Source: Aquiflexum sp041751335
GTDB taxonomy: Bacteria > Bacteroidota > Bacteroidia > Cytophagales > Cyclobacteriaceae
Assembly (NCBI RefSeq): GCF_041751335.1
Contig: NZ_JBGSXS010000272.1
Coordinates: 1 to 64,000, forward strand
Reading direction: 5' to 3'
Length of the DNA stretch: 64,000 nt
Shown: positions 57,216 through 64,000 of the stretch, in pieces
How the letters are laid out: the number at the start of each line of letters is the position of its first letter
How positions within the stretch are numbered: the first letter of the stretch is position 1
Translations under genes and position numbers: made by a program
The notes under the pieces: generated by a model
Database searches by the model: none
The model's input: only the letters and a program-made list of their open reading frames with translations
What the model was told of the DNA's origin: nothing

Positions 57216-59300
57216 TCAACCGATTTTGGATAAAAGAATGACAATGGAATTGTCCTCCACATGATAGGAACCGTTGGCAAGAGGTTTAGCATGCTGCCAA
57301 AGGCAGATATCATCAGGTGATTCCAAAGAGGTGTCTATCCATCTTCTCCAAGATACTTTTTTGCCGTCCACTTCTCTGGGGACTTCAAAGGTCAGTGGTT
57401 TTCTGTAAGCATTGACCATGTAGTGCATGGACATTTTACCGTTCAGGGAATTGATGGTCATGGCAATGCTGTGGGAATTTTCAGACCAATCAGGCTCTCC
57501 AAGCCTGACACCATGCCATTGAATAGTGGACTGGGTCAAAAAATTCCTTAGGCTGAGATTGAAATTTGCCTGAGAAGATTCTCTTTTAAGTCTTTTTTTG
57601 ATCAGGATTTTTACAAATCTGAAAATGTCTTTATTTTTTTTGATCAGGTTCCAATCAAACCATGAAAGTTCGTTGTCCTGACAGTAGGCATTGTTGTTGC
57701 CATTTTGGGTATGTAGTATTTCATCCCCCATCAGCAGCATCGGGGCGCCAAGGGAGAGCATATTCAATGTTAAAAAGTTTTTTATCTGTCTCCTTCTAAG
57801 CTTAAGTATTTTTGGATTATCGGTAGGTCCTTCTACTCCACAGTTCCAACTCAGGTTTTCATTGTTTCCGTCTTGGTTATTTTCCCCGTTGGCCTCATTG
57901 TGCTTTTTGTTATAGGAAACAAGGTCATGCAAGGTAAATCCATCATGGCAAGTGATAAAGTTGATGCTTTGTTCCAATTCCCTTTCTTTGGCTTCATACA
58001 TGTCCGGACTTCCGATCATGCGGGTCACAAAAGCACCTACTTTTCCTTTGTCCCCTCTCATAAAGCTCCTGACATCATCCCGAAACCTTCCGTTCCACTC
58101 TTTCCAACTATCTCCTGTGAAATTGCCAACCTGGTACAGACCTGCGGCATCCCAAGCTTCCGCAATCAACTTGGTGCCGGCAAGAATTGGATCGGACTCA
58201 ATGTCCCAAAGAATAGGTGGATTTTCAATAGGGTTGCCTCTTTCATCTCTGGACAATACGGAAGCAAGATCAAATCGAAAACCATCCACATGCATGTCCC
58301 TGACCCAAAAATGAAGACTTGAAAGGATCATTCTCCTCACAATGGATTGGTTTGCATTGAGGGTATTTCCGGTACCTGTATAATTTTTGTACGAAGACCT
58401 GTTTTTTTCAAGGATATAGTATACACTATTGTCAATTCCCCTGAAAGTGTATGTCGGACCTTCTTCATGATTTTCTGAGGTATGATTGAAGACCACATCC
58501 AAAATCACCTCAATACCTGCTTTATGGAATGCTTTGACCATGTCCCTAAATTCATCCAAAACCTGAAGAGGGTTTTTTCCGGTACTGTATCCCTGATGGG
58601 GAGCAAAGAAAGATATCGGACTGTATCCCCAGTAATTTACCCTACCTTCAGGTGCATCCTGTCTGTCAAATTGGAATATCGGAAGCAATTCGACAGCAGT
58701 GATACCCAATTCAACCAAATATGGAATTTTCTCAATCAGACCCAGGAAGGTACCTCTTTTGCTTTCCTCTACCCCTGAATTGGCCATTTTGGTAAATCCT
58801 CCTACATGGAGTTCATAGATCACTGTTCTGGAAAATGGCCTTCTCGGATGTTCATCTCCCTCCCAATCATATTTTTTAAGGTCAACCAATACACTTTTCA
58901 TAGACATGGCAGTGGAATCTCCAAAAACACTCAAAGCTTTGCGGTCATATCCTTCTGGTATGGCTACAGATTTAGAGTAAGGATCCAGTATTACTTTTGA
59001 GGCATCAAATCGGTGTCCTTTGGAAGGTTCAAAAGGACCATGGATGTGGTATCCATATAATTGACCCGGTTTTACACCTTCTACAAATACATGCCAATAC
59101 TTATATGTCTTGTTGATGCTTGGTTCTAATCGGATTGTTTGATTGGGTTCTATGTCTTCTGCTTTATCAAAAAATAATAACTCCACCCATTCTGCATTTT
59201 TGGAGAATAAACAAAAGTTAATACCTCCATTCTGAAAGGAGGGGCCAATGGGGAAACTCTGCCCAGGGCTATGCTTGTATTTCAATTTTCGGGGTGACAT
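57216..59300 (-). CDS. glgX: Glycogen debranching enzyme GlgX
   Basis: 694 residues of GH13 isoamylase/GlgX type. An N-terminal CBM48 domain (GINFCLFSKNAEWVELLFFD) is followed by the catalytic barrel: DVVFNHTSE, DGFRFDLASV (nucleophile Asp), LIAEAWDAAG (acid Glu) and FITCHDGFTLHDLVSY. The family NGENNQDG repeat-like loop and LSLGAPMLLMGDE are also present. It hydrolyses alpha-1,6 branches in glycogen or limit dextrins in the cytoplasm. It is convergent with the aminotransferase gene, with no intervening space. Confidence 0.95.
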   Translation of the reverse strand: MSPRKLKYKHSPGQSFPIGPSFQNGGINFCLFSKNAEWVELLFFDKAEDIEPNQTIRLEPSINKTYKYWHVFVEGVKPGQLYGYHIHGPFEPSKGHRFDASKVILDPYSKSVAIPEGYDRKALSVFGDSTAMSMKSVLVDLKKYDWEGDEHPRRPFSRTVIYELHVGGFTKMANSGVEESKRGTFLGLIEKIPYLVELGITAVELLPIFQFDRQDAPEGRVNYWGYSPISFFAPHQGYSTGKNPLQVLDEFRDMVKAFHKAGIEVILDVVFNHTSENHEEGPTYTFRGIDNSVYYILEKNRSSYKNYTGTGNTLNANQSIVRRMILSSLHFWVRDMHVDGFRFDLASVLSRDERGNPIENPPILWDIESDPILAGTKLIAEAWDAAGLYQVGNFTGDSWKEWNGRFRDDVRSFMRGDKGKVGAFVTRMIGSPDMYEAKERELEQSINFITCHDGFTLHDLVSYNKKHNEANGENNQDGNNENLSWNCGVEGPTDNPKILKLRRRQIKNFLTLNMLSLGAPMLLMGDEILHTQNGNNNAYCQDNELSWFDWNLIKKNKDIFRFVKILIKKRLKRESSQANFNLSLRNFLTQSTIQWHGVRLGEPDWSENSHSIAMTINSLNGKMSMHYMVNAYRKPLTFEVPREVDGKKVSWRRWIDTSLESPDDICLWQHAKPLANGSYHVEDNSIVILLSKIG

Positions 59301-59513
59301 AGGGTGATATGTTCAACAAAGGAAAGGATAAATTGTTAACAAACAAGGGAATTGTTGTGTCTTTAAATAGTCCAAATGGTGTAAATTTTCTTTAAAAAGC
59401 ACAAACTACTTATTCGTTTGTTTATCAATCATTATATTGATTTTTTTAAGTAAATTTTCTTCAAAAAAAAATATCTATGAAGCAATTGGAAGGCTTCTGA
59501 AAAAATATCAATT

Positions 59514-60941
59514 GTGAAAAAAAGAGAATACGATGCTATAGTAGTGGGTTCAGGACCTAATGGATTGGCTGCTGCCATTAGAATGCAGCAGAAAGGATTG
59601 GCTGTGCTCTTGATTGAAGGAGCGGATACCGTAGGGGGAGGGATGCGGACAAAGGAATTGACCCTGCCCGGATTCCTTCACGATGTTTGTTCTGCAATAC
59701 ACCCTTTGGCTGTCTCCTCACCATTTTTGAAAACCTTGCCTTTGGATAAGTTTGGACTGGAATGGATGGAACCTGAAGTATTGGCGGCACATCCTTTTGA
59801 CAATGGAACTGCTGCATATCTTTACAGGTCAATTGATGACACCGCAGTAGAACTGGGCAGGGATGAAAAAGCCTACAGAGACTTGATTCAGCCGATCGTC
59901 AGGGATTGGGAAAATCTAGCAGTTGATTTTTTGGGACCAATGAGGATTCCCAAACATCCCATTTCAATGGCAAAATTCGGGATCAAGGCTTTGCGATCTG
60001 CCAATGGGCTGGCCAGGTCAGATTTCAAAACCGAAAAAGCCAAAGGGTTATGGGCCGGTATGGCTGCCCATTCGATTCAGCCTTTGGACAAACTCACCAC
60101 TTCTGCTGTGGCACTGGTATTATTGGCCTCTGGTCACCACCGGTCTTGGCCTATTCCAAAAATGGGTTCACAGTCTATAGCCAATGCCATGTCAGCCTTT
60201 TTTAAATCCCTGGGGGGGGAGGTGCAGACCGGATTTTATGTCAGGCATATAAATGAATTGCCAAAAGCCAAAGCTTATTTATTTGATATAACACCAAAGC
60301 AATTGATGGAGATAGCCGGGGAAGAATTTTCCAGGCTGTACAAGTGGCAGTTAAGCAGGTTCAAATATGGGATGGGGGTGTTCAAAATTGATTGGGCATT
60401 GAAGGAAGCGATCCCATTTTCTGCTATAAAAGCCAGATTGGCCGGGACGGTTCATCTCGGAAACACTTTAGAGGAAGTAACAAAATCCGAAAAAGAAATT
60501 TGGGAAGGCAAGCATCCGAATCACCCTTATGTATTGCTCGCTCAGCAAAGCATTGTAGACAAAAGCAGGGCACCTGAGGGAAGCCATACCGCATGGGCTT
60601 ATTGCCATGTGCCCAATGGTTCCAGGCAGGACATGACGGCAATTATTGAAGCTCAGGTCGAAAGATTTGCACCCGGATTTCGGGATATTATTATTGGAAC
60701 AAGCACCAAAAACGCCATGGAAATGCAGGACTATAATCCCAACTATATCGGAGGGGATATCAACGGAGGTGCCATGGATATTACCCAGCTTTTCAATAGA
60801 CCTGCACTGAGATGGTCTCCTTACCGGACTTCCTCCAAAGGCATTTATATCTGTTCGTCATCCACCCCGCCCGGTGGAGGGGTACATGGAATGTGTGGAT
60901 TTCATGCAGCCGAAAGGGTAATTAAGGACCTATTTAGATAA
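59514..60941 (+). CDS. Phytoene-desaturase-like FAD oxidoreductase
   Basis: 475 residues starting at GTG 59514 (MKKREYDAIVVG); no ATG nearby gives the Rossmann fold start. The FAD motif is VVGSGPNGLAAAIRMQQKG, and GADTVGGGMRTKELTLPGFL follows. A C-terminal TPPGGGVHGMCGFHAAE segment fits the FAD-binding end of the phytoene desaturase/amine-oxidase-like group. This subgroup (annotated as NAD(P)/FAD-dependent oxidoreductase) has unknown substrates; no crtB or other carotenoid gene is nearby. A hairpin follows at 60952-60974. Confidence 0.85.
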   Translation: MKKREYDAIVVGSGPNGLAAAIRMQQKGLAVLLIEGADTVGGGMRTKELTLPGFLHDVCSAIHPLAVSSPFLKTLPLDKFGLEWMEPEVLAAHPFDNGTAAYLYRSIDDTAVELGRDEKAYRDLIQPIVRDWENLAVDFLGPMRIPKHPISMAKFGIKALRSANGLARSDFKTEKAKGLWAGMAAHSIQPLDKLTTSAVALVLLASGHHRSWPIPKMGSQSIANAMSAFFKSLGGEVQTGFYVRHINELPKAKAYLFDITPKQLMEIAGEEFSRLYKWQLSRFKYGMGVFKIDWALKEAIPFSAIKARLAGTVHLGNTLEEVTKSEKEIWEGKHPNHPYVLLAQQSIVDKSRAPEGSHTAWAYCHVPNGSRQDMTAIIEAQVERFAPGFRDIIIGTSTKNAMEMQDYNPNYIGGDINGGAMDITQLFNRPALRWSPYRTSSKGIYICSSSTPPGGGVHGMCGFHAAERVIKDLFR

Positions 60942-60951
60942 TTTTTTACAG

Positions 60952-60974
60952 TATCCTATAAAAACTATAGGATA
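60952..60974. terminator. Hairpin after the FAD oxidoreductase gene
   Basis: TATCCTAT pairs with ATAGGATA around a 7-base A-rich loop, 10 bases after the stop codon. A T-run is missing; the related word TATAGGA recurs near 63773. It may be a weak terminator. Confidence 0.4.
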
Positions 60975-61120
60975 TATAGGAAAATAAAAATCGACTCATT
61001 AACTTTCGCAAAAAATCTAAAGCACTTTAATTATCTGGATTTATATATCATACTAAAAAGGTATGAAATATATGATATCATTCTTGACTACCTATTTTAT
61101 CTAATTTAAATCCTCATTTT

Positions 61121-63673
61121 ATGAGAAGAAGTATACCAACTCTAGTTTTCCTGATCTTTTTGGGAAATGTCGCATTTGCCCAAAATTCCATAGAGGGAGT
61201 TGTCAAGGATGAATTCGGGAAACCTGTGATCGGGGCCTCAGTTTTGGTTGAAGGCACCATTAATTTTGCGGTCTCGGATGGCAATGGTAAATTTTTGATT
61301 CAAAGTTCCCAAAACTATCCTTTATCTATTAAAGTGAGTTTTGTTGGATTCAAGTCCGTTACCAGACATATGAATGAGTCTGTTAGTAGCTTGCTTGAAT
61401 TTCAATTGGAAGATGACCTGGTGCTTTCTGAAGTTCTGATCACTTCCAGAAGAAGGGAGGAAGAAGTTCAGGCAGTACCTATTCCTATTTCAGTAATCGG
61501 TGGTGCTTTACTTGAAGAAACCCAGGCCTTCAATGTGAACAGGCTGAAGGAATTGGTGCCTACAGTGCAGCTTTATTCCTCCAATCCCAGAAATACAACT
61601 TTGAATATCCGTGGCCTTGGTTCGACTTTCGGCTTGACCAATGATGGAATTGACCCTGGAGTGGGTTTTTATGTGGATGGGGTATATTTTGCAAGGCCTG
61701 CTGTCACTTCGTTGGATTTTATTGATATTGAGCAAATTGAAGTTTTGAGGGGGCCTCAAGGAACACTTTTTGGAAAAAACACCACTGCGGGGGCATTCAA
61801 TATAACTACCAGAAGGCCAAGATTTCAGCCGGATGCAAAAGTGGAATCCAGCTTTGGTAATTATGGGTTTATCCAGACCCGTGGATCGGTTACCGGTCCG
61901 CTCAGCAAAAAATCAGCAGGCCGTTTATCCTTTTCAGGGACAAGCAGGGATGGTTTGGTATTCAATGAATACAATCAGAAAAACATCAATACTTTAAATA
62001 ACCTTGGGCTAAGGGGACAGTTTCTTTATTTGCCGTCAGACAATGTAGAATTATTGTTGGCTGCTGATGCAACCAGACAGCGACCTGATGGATATGCACA
62101 GGTGATAGCAGGTGTAGTTCCGACCCAAAGAGCTCCTTTCAGACAGTTTAATCAGATTATTTCAGATCTGAATTATCAACTGCCGAGCCTTAATCCATTT
62201 GATAGGGTGGTAGACCAGGATACACCGTGGAGATCCAATAACGATTTAGGGGGAGTATCACTGAATGTGGATGCCAAAGTCGGAGGAGGAACATTGACTT
62301 CCACTTCAGCTTGGAGGTATTGGAATTGGGAGCCATCAAATGATAGGGACTTTACAGGACTGCAAGTGCTCTCACTTTCCCAAGCACCATTCAAGCACAA
62401 TCAGTGGTCTCAAGAGGTCCGTTATGCGAGTGAATTCAATTCAAAATTGAGTGGAATAATCGGTGTCTTTGGTCTGTATCAAGACTTGAGATCCACTCCT
62501 TACCATACAGAGGAATCCGGTATCCACCAATGGCGCTTTATTCAAAACAACCAGAATCCGCTTTGGGAAATTCCAGGTTTATTGGAAGGCTATGGTATCA
62601 GGACGACAAGTAGTCTGAAGTCTTTTAGTGGAGCGGTTTTTGGCCAATTGGATTGGGAAGTCTTTGACAAATTCTTTGTGCTTCCGGGATTGAGGTGGAA
62701 TTATGATCAAAAAAGCGTGGTATTTGACCGAAGGACTTATGGCGGTCTGCAGACCGATGACCCTGCTTTGATTGCATTGAAAAATCAGGTGTACAACGAT
62801 CAGGATTTTTCGGCAAGGGTAGACGAATCGAATTTTTCAGGTCAACTCACTTTATCCTACAGACCCACAGAAAAGATCAATGCATTTGGAACTTATTCAA
62901 GCGGATTCAAACCAGTTGGTGTTAATCTTGGGGGTTTGCCAAGGGAAAGTGGTAGGACCATGACAGAATTGGCAAGGATCGAACCTGAACAAGTCAATCA
63001 TTATGAATTCGGGGTAAAATCTAGTCCTGGCAGAACCGCCACAGTCAATTTGGTTTACCATTATTCCGATATCAAAAACTATCAAACATTGGTGCAAACT
63101 CCGGATTTGTCAGTCAACCGGGGATATTTGGCCAATGCGGAAAGGGTAGGTGTTCAGGGCTGGGAATTGGATGCCAATCTGAAAGCTTCGAGAGTTTTGT
63201 CTTTCTTCGGAGCTTTGGCCTATACTGATGCCAAATATGTGAGATTTACGAATGCGCCAGTTCCCTTGGAAGAGGTGGGCAATGAACCATTCAAGGACAT
63301 TTCCGGAGGAAGGTTGCCGGGTGTGTCAAAATGGGCAGGGTCATTTGGTGGGGAATGGTTCCAAAAAACCAAATTTATTGGGTTGGAAGGAAAGATTTTC
63401 CTTAGCTCTGAATTGTTTTTCCGATCTGAGTTTTCATCCAGTCCATCACCTTCGCAGTTTCTTAATATTGATGGCTACTCAGTAGTAAATGCACGGGCAG
63501 GCTTCAGGGGAGATTCAGGCCTTTCTTTCTTTATCTGGTCCAGAAACATGTTTGACACACAATATTTCGAACAATTTTTACCCGGTGCGGGCAATGCTGG
63601 ACATTATGCCGCAGTTTTGGGTGATCCAAGGACTGTTGGATTAACATTTACCTACAATCTTAAATTAAATTGA
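61121..63673 (+). CDS. TonB-dependent outer-membrane receptor
   Basis: 850 residues: signal peptide (LVFLIFLGNVAFAQ), an N-terminal carboxypeptidase-D-like beta-sandwich (IEGVVKDEFGKPVIGASVLV), a plug domain with RRREEEVQAVPIPISV and VEVLRGPQGTLFGKNTTAGA-type motif (I-E-V-L-R-G-P-Q-G-T-L-F-G-K-N-T), and a 22-strand barrel ending YNLKLN. It takes up a large ligand across the outer membrane. No SusD gene follows, so glycan uptake is not implied. The plug resembles receptors for iron complexes or lipophilic molecules, but the ligand is unknown. Confidence 0.93.
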   Translation: MRRSIPTLVFLIFLGNVAFAQNSIEGVVKDEFGKPVIGASVLVEGTINFAVSDGNGKFLIQSSQNYPLSIKVSFVGFKSVTRHMNESVSSLLEFQLEDDLVLSEVLITSRRREEEVQAVPIPISVIGGALLEETQAFNVNRLKELVPTVQLYSSNPRNTTLNIRGLGSTFGLTNDGIDPGVGFYVDGVYFARPAVTSLDFIDIEQIEVLRGPQGTLFGKNTTAGAFNITTRRPRFQPDAKVESSFGNYGFIQTRGSVTGPLSKKSAGRLSFSGTSRDGLVFNEYNQKNINTLNNLGLRGQFLYLPSDNVELLLAADATRQRPDGYAQVIAGVVPTQRAPFRQFNQIISDLNYQLPSLNPFDRVVDQDTPWRSNNDLGGVSLNVDAKVGGGTLTSTSAWRYWNWEPSNDRDFTGLQVLSLSQAPFKHNQWSQEVRYASEFNSKLSGIIGVFGLYQDLRSTPYHTEESGIHQWRFIQNNQNPLWEIPGLLEGYGIRTTSSLKSFSGAVFGQLDWEVFDKFFVLPGLRWNYDQKSVVFDRRTYGGLQTDDPALIALKNQVYNDQDFSARVDESNFSGQLTLSYRPTEKINAFGTYSSGFKPVGVNLGGLPRESGRTMTELARIEPEQVNHYEFGVKSSPGRTATVNLVYHYSDIKNYQTLVQTPDLSVNRGYLANAERVGVQGWELDANLKASRVLSFFGALAYTDAKYVRFTNAPVPLEEVGNEPFKDISGGRLPGVSKWAGSFGGEWFQKTKFIGLEGKIFLSSELFFRSEFSSSPSPSQFLNIDGYSVVNARAGFRGDSGLSFFIWSRNMFDTQYFEQFLPGAGNAGHYAAVLGDPRTVGLTFTYNLKLN

Positions 63674-63842
63674 CCTCAATTTCATTCCTTTTCTGAATGT
63701 TTTATTGATGTAGGGAACTGTCCTGTTCATATTTAATTGGAAATAGCTTCACTAATACCCTACAAATATTATAGGAAATGTTGTTTTTGAAAAATTATCA
63801 CTATATTTTTGAAGTTCTAATCCTACCAGAATTATCGGAATT

Positions 63843-64000
63843 ATGGAAAAAATATTGATCAAAGTAAAAGAAGAACCATTCTGGTCTGTTTTTTTTGGGT
63901 TCAGTTTTTTGTTGGTTTTATTGATCGCATTCAAATCATTCTCTGGGATATGGGAAGGTACAGAGATGGATTATGAAATGTTCTTTTGGTTTTTGTTGGT
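63843..64000 (+). CDS. Membrane protein, start only
   Basis: An ATG at 63843 opens a frame that runs off the window end: MEKILIKVKEEPFWSVFFGF, then a hydrophobic helix and a GTEMDYEMFF segment. It contains one and the start of a second likely membrane helix in 52 codons. The family cannot be named from this part. It may be co-regulated with the preceding receptor gene, 169 bases upstream. Confidence 0.55.
   Translation, partial: MEKILIKVKEEPFWSVFFGFSFLLVLLIAFKSFSGIWEGTEMDYEMFFWFLL

Noticed and set aside
60942..61120. Riboswitch upstream of the TonB-dependent receptor
   Set aside because: The leader is short and AT-rich with only a small hairpin; no cobalamin or other known riboswitch core was recognised.
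61121..63673. SusC-type glycan importer
   Set aside because: No SusD homologue follows and the plug motif resembles general TonB-dependent receptors; the N-terminal carboxypeptidase-like domain alone does not prove SusC.
1..64000. tRNA or rRNA genes
   Set aside because: No TTCRANNC T-loop with a matching acceptor stem and no rRNA-like conserved stretch was noticed in the intergenic regions. A covariance search was not possible here.

Overview
This 64 kb window comes from a Bacteroidota chromosome, most likely a Cytophagales/Cyclobacteriaceae-type bacterium. The reasons are the gene families (clade II NosZ with the Bacteroidota nos gene order, menaquinone-type MenA, a TonB-dependent receptor with an N-terminal carboxypeptidase-like domain, DUF1080 proteins, lmo0937-type mini membrane proteins) and the moderately AT-rich, repeat-filled intergenic DNA. 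The species call is inference from content. No rRNA, tRNA, CRISPR array, prophage or intact insertion sequence was seen.

Layout. 0-3 kb: end of an isocitrate dehydrogenase gene, then decaying toxin-antitoxin (TA) genes: an orphan antitoxin-like gene, a ParS/MbcA-type antitoxin with a frameshifted RES toxin, and the tail of a HipA kinase. 3.2-5.0 kb: typA. 5.2-23.1 kb: an anaerobic-respiration block. It holds an AhpD-like protein and a cupin, a zinc-ribbon protein, a heme-copper-oxidase-like membrane protein, a lipoprotein cytochrome c, nosZ, a membrane-domain/nosL fusion, nosD-nosF-nosY, a four-gene cbb3-like oxidase operon and a copper P-type ATPase, then an SDR protein whose active-site lysine is replaced. 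NosZ and the oxidase both need copper and cytochrome c electrons, which the neighbouring genes can supply. Palindromic repeats with the core ATTACAAAT separate the modules of this block. 23-30.5 kb: a DUF1080 protein and a soluble dehydrogenase-like propeller with a cytochrome c domain, small membrane proteins, a YehS protein and a Pcm methyltransferase.

30.9-35.6 kb: a large unnamed protein that looks like a nitronate-monooxygenase-type TIM barrel with a cysteine-rich C-terminus, a DUF542-like mini-protein and an Rrf2 regulator with NsrR-like cysteines, followed by a CcsA-type cytochrome c assembly protein and a fasciclin lipoprotein. The first three are a plausible nitrosative-stress unit and the best candidate here for an undescribed system. 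35.8-43.7 kb: molybdenum-cofactor genes (moaE, moeB-like, mobA, moaD, moeA, moaA; no moaC in the window) with a TauE permease, interrupted by an MNT/HEPN pair with a truncated HEPN gene and by a PIN-toxin module beside a broken second copy of the moeA 3' end.

43.9-64 kb: mostly housekeeping and peripheral genes: alpha/beta hydrolase, GNAT, Na+/Ca2+ exchanger, PAP2-like protein, VOC protein, SGNH hydrolase, universal stress protein plus SUI1/YciH, MenA, glutathione peroxidase, ArgS, arginase, a methionine-type aminotransferase, GlgX, a phytoene-desaturase-like flavoprotein, a TonB-dependent receptor and the start of a membrane protein cut by the window end. At least nine intergenic tracts across the window share a 7-base period although their sequences differ; this repeat architecture is the most unusual non-coding signal here.
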